Of a stretch of 64,000 nt of DNA, positions 33,771-42,873 are shown one piece after another. Both the position numbers and the translations under genes were made by a program. Under the pieces are notes generated by a model that saw only the letters and a program-made list of their open reading frames with translations, did no database searches and was not told the origin of the DNA. Numbering within the stretch: the stretch's first letter is position 1; each line of letters starts with the position of its first letter. Origin of the DNA: JAJYSO01 sp964495935 (GTDB lineage: Bacteria; Bacteroidota; Bacteroidia; Flavobacteriales; Flavobacteriaceae). The stretch spans positions 1 to 64,000 of the forward strand of contig CAZBXQ010000012.1 in assembly GCA_964495935.1 (NCBI GenBank), given 5' to 3'.

Positions 33771-34919
33771 TTATTTTTCTTTTCGGTGAAGCAGCCGCGT
33801 AAGTTTAATGGAGAGATCGGTAAGAATAATTTTAGCATTTCCGTTGCGTTCAATATGATAGATGGCTTTTTCTAATTCTCGAGTGATCTCAAGTATATTT
33901 TTGCTGTGGATAAAAGGAGCAAATTTTTCAAGGGTAAAGTTTTTAGTAGTGGGTTGGAGATAAACTAAAGATTCGGCTTTGTAATTTTTTAAAAGGGCCT
34001 GTCGCATAAAATCGAGACAGTAATTCAAAAAACGCTTTTGGGTTTCTCGGTTGGTCCTCGCAATCTCCTCAGACCAGGACAGCAATTTTAGAATTGAATG
34101 TTTTCGACCGGCCGCACTAAAAGCTGTGCGAACCCAGTCTATAAACCATTTTTCAAATTGTTGGTCATCTTCATTAAGGGTGGTAAGGCGAAGAGCTCGG
34201 GCGTAATCCCCCTCTGCGCGTACCGCATATTTTTGTGCTTTTTCCGGAGAGCAATCGGTGTTTTTGAGAAGAGCCTCTTGTAACGCTTGCTCTCCCAATG
34301 GCGGAAAATTTAATTTTTGGCAACGCGAACGAATGGTTTCCAGAATACCGTCTTCTCGATCTGTGGTGAGGATAATTACGGTTTTTTCCGGGGGTTCTTC
34401 GATTAGTTTTAAAAGATGGTTAGCCGCTTGCAAGTTCAGGGTTTCGGCATGCCAGATAACCATGATTTTAAAACCGCCTTCATAGGACTTTAATGACAGC
34501 CTTTGGTTAATCTTATCGGCATCCCGTTTACCGATTTTTCCTTGTTTGTTTTCGATTCCGAGTGTACGGTACCACTGAAATTGATTGCCGTAAGGCTGCG
34601 ATTTTACAAACTCCCGCCATTCGGTTAAAAAATCTTCGGCCGTTGGCTTCTTCTGAATTCGTGAATTGGTCGAATTGGGATAGGCAAAATGCAAATCCGG
34701 ATGTACCAGATTGCGAACTTTTTTGGAACAAATCGCCTTTTTTTCTGCTGTTTTTTGGGAAGTAGTCAGAATATATTCGGCATAGGCCAGTGCCATAGGA
34801 AGGGGGCCGCGCCCGTCCGGACCAACAAAGAGTTGTGCGTGTGGAATGCGACCACGATCTACGGTGGTCTGAAGATGCTTAGTGAGGTATTGGAGTCCGA
34901 TGATGTTTGAGAATGCCAT
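33771..34919 (-). CDS. holB: DNA polymerase III subunit delta prime (HolB)
   Basis: Part of the clamp loader that places the sliding clamp on DNA. The 382-residue protein starts FSNIIGLQYLTKHLQTTVDRGRIPHAQLF, the usual delta-prime/gamma start. HADLHFAYP-like VHPDLHFAYP, MVIWHAETLNLQAANHLLKLIEEPPEKT and TIRSRCQKL are the AAA+ sensor and arginine-finger blocks. The P-loop is degenerate (GPDGRGPLP), as expected for delta prime. It is divergent from pgk, with 87 bases between the starts. Confidence 0.92.
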   Translation of the reverse strand: MAFSNIIGLQYLTKHLQTTVDRGRIPHAQLFVGPDGRGPLPMALAYAEYILTTSQKTAEKKAICSKKVRNLVHPDLHFAYPNSTNSRIQKKPTAEDFLTEWREFVKSQPYGNQFQWYRTLGIENKQGKIGKRDADKINQRLSLKSYEGGFKIMVIWHAETLNLQAANHLLKLIEEPPEKTVIILTTDREDGILETIRSRCQKLNFPPLGEQALQEALLKNTDCSPEKAQKYAVRAEGDYARALRLTTLNEDDQQFEKWFIDWVRTAFSAAGRKHSILKLLSWSEEIARTNRETQKRFLNYCLDFMRQALLKNYKAESLVYLQPTTKNFTLEKFAPFIHSKNILEITRELEKAIYHIERNGNAKIILTDLSIKLTRLLHRKEK

Positions 34920-34986
34920 GGTCGCAAAAATAATTAATTTTTCAGAATAGTTGCAGTCGGAGAATCGTCAAAACCTATAAAATAGT

Positions 34987-34994
34987 TACATTTG
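34987..34994 (+). promoter_or_regulatory. -7 box of pgk
   Basis: TACATTTG fits TAnnTTTG and lies 12 bases before the ATG at 35007. No good TTG is found 19-21 bases upstream, so only the -7 element is supported. The short leader suits the gene. Confidence 0.45.
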
Positions 34995-35006
34995 GGCAAA
35001 AACGGA

Positions 35007-36188
35007 ATGAATACTATCGACCAATGTAATTTTAAGGGTAAGAGGGCACTCGTTAGAGTGGATTTTAATGTCCCGTTGAATGACCGGTTTGAAGTGACGG
35101 ATGCTACTCGTATCGAATCGGCTAAACCTACTATAGAAAAGATTCTTGCCGATGGCGGATCAGCGGTTTTAATGTCCCATTTGGGAAGGCCGAAAGGAAA
35201 GGAGGAGGCATTTTCCCTACGTCATATTATCGGGAAAGTGGCCGAAGTGCTGGGACTGGATGTGAAATTTGCCGATGACTGCATTAGTGAAGAAGCTTTT
35301 GAACAATCTAAAAATTTAAAACCTGGTGAAGTATTGGTTTTGGAAAATCTTCGTTTTTATGCCGAAGAAAAGGCCGGTGACCGGGAATTTGCTAAAAAGT
35401 TGGCCGAACACGGTGATGTATATGTCAATGATGCCTTTGGAACGGCACACCGCGCACATGCTTCTACCGCCGTTATTGCCCAATATTTTAAGGAGAAATA
35501 TATGGGCTACCTCATAGCCCAAGAAATAAAAAATTTGGACAAAGTTCTAAATTCAAAAGAAAAACCGGTTACTGCAATTTTAGGAGGAGCCAAGGTATCG
35601 TCAAAAATTACGGTTATTGAAAATATCCTCGATAAAATTGATAATCTGATTATCGGTGGCGGGATGGCTTATACTTTTGTTAAAGCACAAGGTGGAGCGA
35701 TTGGAAAATCTTTGGTGGAAGAAGACTATATAGATTTGGCGTTGGCAATAGAGAAAAAAGCAAAAGCTCAAGGCGTAAATCTCTACTTGCCGATGGATAC
35801 CGAAGTGGCGGCTTCCTTTTCAAATGATGCGGATAAAAAAACGGTGCCCATTACAAAAATACCGGAAAACGATATGGGATTGGATATCGGTCCCGAGAGT
35901 ATTGCTCGTTTTTCGGAAGTCATTCAAGCGTCAAAGATAATCCTTTGGAATGGTCCGATGGGCGTTTTTGAGTTTGATAATTTTGCACAGGGAACTCGTG
36001 CGATTGGCGAGGCAGTGGCAAAAGCTACAAAAAATGGTGCTTTTTCTCTCGTAGGCGGTGGAGATAGTGTTGCTGCCGCAAAGCAATATGGTCTTCAGGA
36101 TCAGGTGAGTTATGTTTCAACAGGCGGGGGAGCGATGTTGGAAATGCTTGAAGGAAAGACCCTGCCGGGTATTGCTGCCGTAGAATAA
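35007..36188 (+). CDS. pgk: Phosphoglycerate kinase
   Basis: Glycolytic enzyme that transfers phosphate between 1,3-bisphosphoglycerate and ADP. RVDFNVPLND, SHLGRPKG and ENLRFYAEE form the N-terminal substrate domain; LGGAKVSSKI, the nucleotide-binding WNGPMGVFEF and GGGDSVAA...STGGGAMLEMLEG form the C-terminal domain. I chose ATG 35007 (MNTIDQCNFKGKRALV), giving 393 residues; a TTG at 34992 is in frame but would overlap the -7 box at 34987-34994. MltD-like follows after 38 bases. Confidence 0.98.
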   Translation: MNTIDQCNFKGKRALVRVDFNVPLNDRFEVTDATRIESAKPTIEKILADGGSAVLMSHLGRPKGKEEAFSLRHIIGKVAEVLGLDVKFADDCISEEAFEQSKNLKPGEVLVLENLRFYAEEKAGDREFAKKLAEHGDVYVNDAFGTAHRAHASTAVIAQYFKEKYMGYLIAQEIKNLDKVLNSKEKPVTAILGGAKVSSKITVIENILDKIDNLIIGGGMAYTFVKAQGGAIGKSLVEEDYIDLALAIEKKAKAQGVNLYLPMDTEVAASFSNDADKKTVPITKIPENDMGLDIGPESIARFSEVIQASKIILWNGPMGVFEFDNFAQGTRAIGEAVAKATKNGAFSLVGGGDSVAAAKQYGLQDQVSYVSTGGGAMLEMLEGKTLPGIAAVE

Positions 36189-36226
36189 CCGGGATTGACA
36201 GGAATCCATAAACCCTTTTGTTATAA

Positions 36227-37552
36227 ATGTATAGATCTATTGCGTTCATTTTAATGTTGTGTTGGAATTGGAATCTTCTGGCGCAACGGGGCGAGAAACG
36301 TCCTCAAAATCGGGAATTTAAATATCTTAACCCGACCTTGGGAACCTATAAATCGTTGAGTCGTTTTGAACTTCAGGATGTTGAATCGGCAAAGAAGATC
36401 GATTCCCTGTGGTTGAGAGAACTTTTTAAATCGGATCTTTATCATCAGATTGTCAAAGAGAACGCATTGGAGGTTCCTTATGATACCGATGAGCTTTCGG
36501 TGGCCGATTATCAAGAGCTTTCCAAAGAAGTGCTGAAAAAACGTTTGCAGCGGCTGAATCAGTCTTCTCCTTTCAATATTGGCTATAATCAAAAAGTAGA
36601 AAGGATTATACATTATTACCTCCGGCAAAAGAAGGAATGGGTAGAAAATTTAATTTCCCTGAGTCGTTATTATTTTCCCATGTTTGAAGAGGAATTGGCA
36701 CGGCGAAACTTGCCCTTGGATTTAAAATATCTGGCGGTGATAGAGTCGGGATTAAACCCCCGAGCTAAATCTCGGGTCGGGGCAACGGGACTTTGGCAGT
36801 TTATGTACACGTCGGGGAAAATGCAGGGTTTGATCGTTAGTAATTATGTAGATGAGCGCATGGATCCCGAGAAATCGACCAAGGCCGCGGTAGATTATCT
36901 CGACAAGCTTTACCGTATCTTTGAAGATTGGGATCTGGCTTTGGCAGCCTATAATTCGGGCCCCGGAAATGTCTCCAAGGCCATTCGTAGAAGTGGAGGA
37001 GAAACCAATTACTGGAAGTTGCAGAATTATTTACCCCGGGAAACCGCCAATTATGTGCCTTCGTTTATAGCCGCTATGTATTTGTTTAATTATGCCGATG
37101 AACACGGATATGAGCCCTATGAGCCCGATGCTTTTTATTTTGCCACCGATACCGTTCAAGTGAAAGAACCCCTTAAATTTGAACAAATTTCTGAGGCGAC
37201 CGGAATCCCGATAGACCTTCTGAAATTTTTAAATCCGGCTTATAAACTGGATATTGTGCCGTATGTAGAAAACAGGAAATATACACTGCGATTGCCGTTC
37301 TCAGAAGTGGGTCTGTTTGTGGCCAATGAGGATATAATATATGCCTATGCCGAAAAGGAGTTGGAAAAGGAGAAAATACCGGAGTACACCGAACAACCTG
37401 ATCGCATTCGATACCGGGTTAAAAGAGGGGATTTTTTGGGGCGTATCGCCCGGCAGTTTGGAGTGCGTATTTCGAGTATCAAACGATGGAATAATTTGCG
37501 CAGCAGCGCAATACGGGCAGGACAATACCTTACCATTTATCCACGGCGCTAA
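36227..37552 (+). CDS. LysM-containing lytic transglycosylase (MltD-like)
   Basis: A 441-residue periplasmic murein-cleaving enzyme. It has a signal peptide (IAFILMLCWNWNLLAQ), an SLT domain at about 140-270 with the catalytic Glu in VIESGLNPRAKSRVGATGLWQF and LAAYNSGPGNVSKAI, a possible degenerate LysM around 305-350 and a clear C-terminal LysM (YRVKRGDFLGRIARQFGV...IRAGQYLTIYP). The LysM modules hold it on peptidoglycan. It is 38 bases downstream of pgk and is followed by a repeat-filled gap. Confidence 0.92.
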   Translation: MYRSIAFILMLCWNWNLLAQRGEKRPQNREFKYLNPTLGTYKSLSRFELQDVESAKKIDSLWLRELFKSDLYHQIVKENALEVPYDTDELSVADYQELSKEVLKKRLQRLNQSSPFNIGYNQKVERIIHYYLRQKKEWVENLISLSRYYFPMFEEELARRNLPLDLKYLAVIESGLNPRAKSRVGATGLWQFMYTSGKMQGLIVSNYVDERMDPEKSTKAAVDYLDKLYRIFEDWDLALAAYNSGPGNVSKAIRRSGGETNYWKLQNYLPRETANYVPSFIAAMYLFNYADEHGYEPYEPDAFYFATDTVQVKEPLKFEQISEATGIPIDLLKFLNPAYKLDIVPYVENRKYTLRLPFSEVGLFVANEDIIYAYAEKELEKEKIPEYTEQPDRIRYRVKRGDFLGRIARQFGVRISSIKRWNNLRSSAIRAGQYLTIYPRR

Positions 37553-37721
37553 TCCCCGAATCTCGGTTTATACATGTAGAATAGTGGTTTTTTCTGTCTT
37601 TACGAGACAGATACGGGATTTTCCGGTTGAGGGCTGAGGCCACATTTTACATCCGGAATTACAGCAATAGATTCCCTTACTTGGGCCCGGTTTTTGTCAT
37701 CGGTGTTATTTTAACGTTTTA

Positions 37722-37826
37722 GCCTGCATTCCAAATAGCACTTTATCATCACTAACAAAAAAAGGCTAACTGTATAGAGCGACTGTAAAGCCTATGAATA
37801 TAATGGGGAGTGTGATCCCTGCCTGA
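37722..37826 (+). repeat. Dispersed repeat B
   Basis: GCCTGCATTCCAAATAGCAC to GTGATCCCTGCCTGA, the same orientation as 11048-11152 and inverted relative to 94-203 and 58511-58620. Confidence 0.75.
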
Positions 37827-38236
37827 AAGTAACCTTCCCATTATTTTTTTCGGAGTGATTTGTCATTTCGACGAAGGAGAAATCTTTTTCCTGTTCATGG
37901 ATTAAGATCTCTCACTGCGTTCAAGTTCAATTTCTCTCCCCACTCCCCACTAATCACTCCTCCCATTTTTTAACCGCGGAGTTCACAGAGTATCCGCGGA
38001 GTTCGCGGAGATTATGATAAAGTTGTTATCCTCCGAGCTACGATTAACGATTGGAGATTTTTGATTTCAAATTTCAAAAGGCAAATTTCAATTTTTTTTC
38101 AACTCACTACTCATTACTCACTACTCACTACTTCACCACTCACTTATTACTAAAAATCTTCTTTTTTCATAGAGATGACATCCTTGGGGGTTACTAATCC
38201 AAGCAATGCTACAATTTTCAGTCAGTCATGATTATA

Positions 38237-38466
38237 GTTAGATAAGATCATTCACCAATTCATAAAAATATAAAATAAATATTGCGTTATTTCATTTATT
38301 CGAGTATGTTAGAATATAAAAGAGTAATGAAACGATATATTTATTGCGAAAGATAATTTTGGGAACTTCTGTGTTGCAAAATCCTTGAAATAACCTACTA
38401 TTCCTACGAATTTCGACGTCTTGAATTTCCTCAAAATTAAATTCATGAAGTAAGCAGGTTAGATAA
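38237..38466 (+). repeat. Repeat C (MITE-like)
   Basis: GTTAGATAAGATCATTCACC through AATTAAATTCATGAAGTAAG to GGTTAGATAA. Related to 11360-11625 and 57812-58026. Its left end is the reverse complement of the right end of the 58 kb copy (GAATGATCTTATCTAAC), pointing to terminal inverted repeats. Confidence 0.7.
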
Positions 38467-38680
38467 TGAACTAAAGAGGAATTTTTGACGCTTTGGAAAA
38501 GCGGAGATTTCTTTCCGGGAGGCTGGGATAAGATGACCAATCACGACTCAAAAGGGCAGGCGGAAATAAAACCGGATAATATAGTTCTTAAAAAAAATTA
38601 ACAAAATGGGAGTTTGGAACGGTTTTAGAGGGCTTGATAAAAGTGAAATGAGATTGGTTGAACTTAAATAATTTACGTTA

Positions 38681-39682
38681 ATGCGGTTTAAATTGTTGCT
38701 TAGTGCGGTTTTGGTACTGCTTTTTATCGGTTGTAATAACTCCGGAGAGAAGTCGGGTAAGAAGAAATCGACAAAAATATTGTCTTCGTCAAATGGGAAC
38801 ATCAATTCCCTATCGGTGATTATTGACGACTCCCTCTGGAAGGGAAAGATAGGAGAAGGAATACGCGATCATTTTGCTTCTCCGGTGACCGGGCTTCCGC
38901 AAGAAGAACCCCTGTTCTCTTTAAGTCATATCCCGCCTACGGCTTTTAGCGGGTTTATGCGAAATAGCCGGTTATTTTTAAGTATTGAGTTTTCCAAAGA
39001 GAATAAAGTGTATATCGTTCAGGATACTTTTGCACGGCCACAGACCGGAATTGTTGTGAAAGGAGAGAATGAGGATAAGATTTTGGAGCTTCTTTCGGCC
39101 AATAGCCATAAAATGATTAAGGCTTTGAAGAAAACGGAGATCAAAGAAAATCAGAGACGGATTGCAAAATCGCTGGAGGATGATCAACCTCTGGTCGATC
39201 GATTTGGCTTGCACATGAAATTCCCAACCGTTTATCGCTATGCCGTTAAGGAAGATGATTTTGTCTGGTTGCGTAAGGATATTCGGCATGGGAGTATGGA
39301 AATCTTGGTCTATCAGGTGCCTTTGCAAGTCATTGATCGGGATACCAGCGTGGTAAAAAGCATTATAAAAATGCGGGATTCTATTGGTGAAAAATACGTT
39401 CCCGGGCCGGTTGATGGGTCTTATATGATTACCGAAGAGGCGTATTCTCCTTTCCTCTATACAACTAAAATTGATGGAAGACCAACGTACTTAACCAAGG
39501 GAACCTGGGAAGTAAAAGGGGCTTTTATGGCCGGGCCTTTTGTGAATTATGCCATTCGGGATGAAAAAAATAATCGCTATGTGGTTTTGGAGGGCTTTGT
39601 GTTTAAACCTCAAACGCCGACAAAGCGGAATAATATTTTTGAGCTTCAGGCAATTTTTAGATCGGCAAAATTGAATGACTAA
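38681..39682 (+). CDS. DUF4837-family lipoprotein
   Basis: A 333-residue protein with a lipoprotein signal, LLSAVLVLLFIGCNN, Cys18 being the lipidation site. Blocks such as DDSLWKGKIGEGIRDHF, EPLFSLSHIPP, MKFPTVYRYAVKEDDFVWLRKD and TKGTWEVKGAFMAGPFVNY are characteristic of a lipoprotein family conserved in Bacteroidota (DUF4837). Function unknown. It faces tatA across a terminator. Confidence 0.85.
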   Translation: MRFKLLLSAVLVLLFIGCNNSGEKSGKKKSTKILSSSNGNINSLSVIIDDSLWKGKIGEGIRDHFASPVTGLPQEEPLFSLSHIPPTAFSGFMRNSRLFLSIEFSKENKVYIVQDTFARPQTGIVVKGENEDKILELLSANSHKMIKALKKTEIKENQRRIAKSLEDDQPLVDRFGLHMKFPTVYRYAVKEDDFVWLRKDIRHGSMEILVYQVPLQVIDRDTSVVKSIIKMRDSIGEKYVPGPVDGSYMITEEAYSPFLYTTKIDGRPTYLTKGTWEVKGAFMAGPFVNYAIRDEKNNRYVVLEGFVFKPQTPTKRNNIFELQAIFRSAKLND

Positions 39683-39755
39683 TCTTCGTTCTCTTTTGGA
39701 AATAGAGAATATTGAGTCTTTCCATCTCGCTATGCACCCTCTCCAACTACAAAAA

Positions 39756-39795
39756 AAACCTCGGCACAATGCTGAGGTTTAGGTATTTCTTTTTA
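39756..39795. terminator. Bidirectional terminator between the DUF4837 gene and tatA
   Basis: AAACCTCGGCA (39756-39766) pairs with TGCTGAGGTTT (39770-39780), an 11-bp stem with one G-U and a 3-base loop. An A-run lies before it and T-rich sequence after it, so it can serve both convergent genes. Confidence 0.85.
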
Positions 39796-39899
39796 CGAAG
39801 ATTTTCCGTTGAGGATCAAGTATGTCATTCCCCAAAATAGAGACCTTCTTCCGTGTATTTACAAACAGAAGAAATCTTTTAAAATCCCATATCCGGTTC

Positions 39900-40103
39900 T
39901 TATTCTTTAACTTCTGTAGATGATTGCCCTTCTATCTTTTCAGACTCCTCTTCCTTGGTGGCATCTTTGAACTCTTTGATCCCACTTCCTAATCCACGCA
40001 TTAACTCCGGTATCTTTTTTCCTCCGAATAACAACAGAATTGCTATTACAATAATGATAATTTGAGGAGTACCGATTACACCCAAAAAAATTGCTAACTC
40101 CAT
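39900..40103 (-). CDS. tatA: Twin-arginine translocase subunit TatA/TatE
   Basis: Forms the pore of the Tat pathway that exports folded proteins. The 67-residue protein has one N-terminal membrane helix (IIIIVIAILLLF), the GGKKIPELMRGLGSGIKEFKDA hinge and amphipathic helix, and an acidic tail. I chose ATG at 40103-40101 (MELAIFLGVIGTPQ) because the extra seven residues from 40124 do not match TatA. tatC is not in the window. Confidence 0.93.
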   Translation of the reverse strand: MELAIFLGVIGTPQIIIIVIAILLLFGGKKIPELMRGLGSGIKEFKDATKEEESEKIEGQSSTEVKE

Positions 40104-40419
40104 AATATGTCTTTTATACAACAAAAATACACATTATAATTAAACCAAAGACTATTGAGCGAATAAATCGTACAAAAAATAGAAACACGTATATTTGCCT
40201 TTCCCGAGAGAGGGAATGATAAAAAAGGAGAGCAATCGTAGAAAAATAAGAGCGGCCGAATCGCGATCCGGATCTTTCTGTATTTTATAAAGGGGAGGAA
40301 TAGGTTGTCATAGCAGTATATTTGATGATTTCCTTCCTGAAAATGTAATTGTAAGAACTCGGTAAGAGAAAACAATGAAATCTTAGAGAGGGCTTCAAAT
40401 TACTCCGATCGCTGATTAT

Positions 40420-41352
40420 ATGAAAAAACGAGGAAAGACAAAATTGATTTCTATGACCTCCAAAAAGAAGATAAATAAAGAGCTGATGAAAAAATGGATC
40501 CATAAATATAGATTTGTGGTATTCGAAGGGGGAACTTCGAAGGAGCGATTTTCTTTTCGGCTCAGCCGGTTGAAAATTTTTGTTTTTTCGGGGATTTCGG
40601 TGATTTTTGTTTTGTTTTTGGCTTTTTTAATTATTGGATATACCCCACTTCGGGAGTATATCCCGGGGTATTCGTCGGCCAAGCTCAAAAAACAAGTGGT
40701 AATGCTTATGTATAAAGCCGATTCGCTGGAACAAGTAATTGATCGAAATGACCGATATTACAGTTCGATACAAGATATCTTATTGGGGGATACTTTGCAG
40801 GAGGATTCAAAAGGGATAATCGATCCCGAGCCCCGTTTGCTTCGTGCTCCCAAATCTGAGGAAGCACTGTCAACTATGGATGATATTAATTTGTATCCTT
40901 CGAAGATGGATTCGATTTTGAGGAGGGAAGTTGAGAATAATGAACGATATAATGTTTTTAACCCTTTCTTGGATCGTTCTGCCGTTGATCTTTACCCTCC
41001 GGTAAAGGGAAATATTTCTCAGCATTTTAATGTGGAGCGGCATCATTATGGCGTTGATATCAGTCTCGAAGAGAATTCGCCGGTTAAAGCTGTCGCCGAA
41101 GGGGTAGTGGTATTTGCAGAATGGACTGTTGAGACCGGTTTTGTTATCATTGTAAAGCATGACTTCGATCTGCTGTCGGTGTATAAGCACAATTTGGCCT
41201 TACTTAAAAAGCAGGGTGAATTTGTAAAAAAGGGGGAGGTGATTGCGCTAACCGGAAATACGGGGGAATATACCACAGGACCCCATTTGCATTTTGAATT
41301 ATGGGAGGATGGGCATGCCCTGGATCCCGAAGAATTTTTCGATTTTGATTAA
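40420..41352 (+). CDS. M23-family metallopeptidase with one membrane anchor
   Basis: A peptidoglycan endopeptidase (or a regulator of one). Residues 52-73 form one membrane helix, followed by a coiled-coil-prone stretch (residues 84-125) and the LytM domain at about 195-305. Zinc ligands are intact: H209 and D213 in HHYGVDI, H291 in GPHLHFE; H247 or H257 may also act. Such proteins work in cell-wall remodelling and division. ATG 40420 is used; ATG 40453 (MTSKKKINKEL) is an alternative. The GH3 gene follows after 6 bases, so the two are probably co-transcribed. Confidence 0.92.
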   Translation: MKKRGKTKLISMTSKKKINKELMKKWIHKYRFVVFEGGTSKERFSFRLSRLKIFVFSGISVIFVLFLAFLIIGYTPLREYIPGYSSAKLKKQVVMLMYKADSLEQVIDRNDRYYSSIQDILLGDTLQEDSKGIIDPEPRLLRAPKSEEALSTMDDINLYPSKMDSILRREVENNERYNVFNPFLDRSAVDLYPPVKGNISQHFNVERHHYGVDISLEENSPVKAVAEGVVVFAEWTVETGFVIIVKHDFDLLSVYKHNLALLKKQGEFVKKGEVIALTGNTGEYTTGPHLHFELWEDGHALDPEEFFDFD

Positions 41353-41358
41353 GCTATT

Positions 41359-42873
41359 ATGATGAGTATTAAAAGTGTGGGTGCAAAATTATATGCTCAA
41401 GCGGTGGCCCATAAAATAAAAAAATGGGCTGAAAATCCGGTGGAAACGCAGCACAAAGTTTTTAGGCACGTAGTGGCAACTGCTGCCGATACCGTTTTTG
41501 GAAAAGATCATAATTTTGAGAGGATTATAACTCATCACGATTTTATGCGGCACGTACCCCTTCGTGATTATGAGGAGCTTCGGCCCTATATTGATCGGGT
41601 GGTCAAGGGTGAAAAAGATGTGTTGTGGCCGGGTAGGCCCCTGTATTTTGCAAAAACCTCCGGAACCACCAGCGGGGCCAAGTATATTCCTATTTCTGAA
41701 GAATCTATGCCTACGCATATCTCCGGAGCGCGAAATGCCATTCTTAATTATATTCACGAAACGGGTAATACCGATTTTGTCGATGGAAAGATGATTTTCC
41801 TGCAGGGGAGTCCTAAACTTACAAAAACAAAAGGGATTCCCACCGGACGACTTTCCGGAATATCGGCCCATTTTGTGCCGGGTTATTTGCAAAAAAATCG
41901 GATGCCAAGCTGGCAAACCAACTGCATTGAGGACTGGGAGGAAAAGCTGGAAGCCATAATCCGGGAGACGTTACCGGAGGATATGACGGTAATTAGCGGT
42001 ATTCCTTCCTGGGTACAAATGTACTTTGAACAGCTGCATAAGCAAACCGGAAAGACCATTCGTGAAATTTTTCCTAATTTCAATCTTTTTATTTACGGAG
42101 GGGTCAATTTTGATCCTTATCGTAAACAATTTTTAAAACTGATCGGCAAAAAAATACCCAGTATAGAGTTATTTCCGGCTTCTGAAGGCTTTTTTGCTTT
42201 TCAGGATCGGCAAGATCAAGAAGGGTTATTGCTGCGGTTGGACGCCGGGATGTTTTATGAATTTGTGAAGGCCGATCAATATTTTGACGAAGAGGTGCAG
42301 GCACTTACTATAGGAGAAGTTGAAAAAGGAGTGGATTATGTATTAATTATTTCGACAACCGCGGGATTATGGCGTTATAACTTGGGCGATACGGTTCGGT
42401 TTGTGAGCTTAAAACCCTATCGGGTAGTGGTTTCCGGACGCTTAAAACATTTTATTTCAGCCTTTGGGGAACACGTTATTGGAAAGGAGGTAGAAACCGC
42501 TTTAAAAAACACAACGGATGTCCTAAATGTACGGGTTAATGAATTTACGGTGGCTCCTCAGGTCGAACCCCAAAAAGGATTGCCTTATCACGAATGGTTT
42601 ATTGAGTTTGACCGGCCTCCGGAGGATATGACGGCTTTTTGTAAACGATTGGATCAGGAATTATGTCGGCAAAATACGTATTACGACGATTTAATTACCG
42701 GTAAAATTTTACGCACGCTTCGGGTAACACCGGTAGAAAAAGATGGATTTCAAAAATATATGCGATCCATCGGGAAGTTAGGCGGACAAAACAAACTGCC
42801 ACGATTAGCCAATAATAGAGATATAGCAGAAAAATTAAAACAATTTTGTAGAGATGATAAAGATTCAAAATAG
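41359..42873 (+). CDS. GH3-family (auxin-responsive promoter-like) acyl-adenylating protein
   Basis: A 504-residue member of the GH3 superfamily, relatives of plant enzymes that adenylate hormones and join them to amino acids. KTSGTTSGAKYIPIS is the ATP loop, FIYGGVNFDPYRKQF and ELFPASEGFFAFQD the middle blocks, and LWRYNLGDTVRFVS the adenylation motif. The bacterial substrate is not known to me. It overlaps the next gene by 20 bases, suggesting translational coupling and a shared role. ATG 41359 is chosen; the next ATG (41362) is as good. Confidence 0.9.
   Translation: MMSIKSVGAKLYAQAVAHKIKKWAENPVETQHKVFRHVVATAADTVFGKDHNFERIITHHDFMRHVPLRDYEELRPYIDRVVKGEKDVLWPGRPLYFAKTSGTTSGAKYIPISEESMPTHISGARNAILNYIHETGNTDFVDGKMIFLQGSPKLTKTKGIPTGRLSGISAHFVPGYLQKNRMPSWQTNCIEDWEEKLEAIIRETLPEDMTVISGIPSWVQMYFEQLHKQTGKTIREIFPNFNLFIYGGVNFDPYRKQFLKLIGKKIPSIELFPASEGFFAFQDRQDQEGLLLRLDAGMFYEFVKADQYFDEEVQALTIGEVEKGVDYVLIISTTAGLWRYNLGDTVRFVSLKPYRVVVSGRLKHFISAFGEHVIGKEVETALKNTTDVLNVRVNEFTVAPQVEPQKGLPYHEWFIEFDRPPEDMTAFCKRLDQELCRQNTYYDDLITGKILRTLRVTPVEKDGFQKYMRSIGKLGGQNKLPRLANNRDIAEKLKQFCRDDKDSK

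Larger units (their letters stand above)
37553..38680. other. Intergenic repeat island
   Basis: 1.1 kb without a gene. It holds repeat B (37722-37826), a repeat D hairpin arm (37860-37940), two CCGCGGAGTTC boxes at 37973-38012, an ACTCACTACTC-rich simple repeat at 38100-38150 and repeat C (38237-38466). The order B, D, C matches 11048-11625. Confidence 0.75.

Noticed and set aside
40104..40419. Small frames (40094-40375, 40285-40503) upstream of the M23 peptidase gene
   Set aside because: Low-complexity translations without start signals or motifs. This 316-base gap is the divergent promoter region of tatA and the peptidase gene; nothing else was seen in it.
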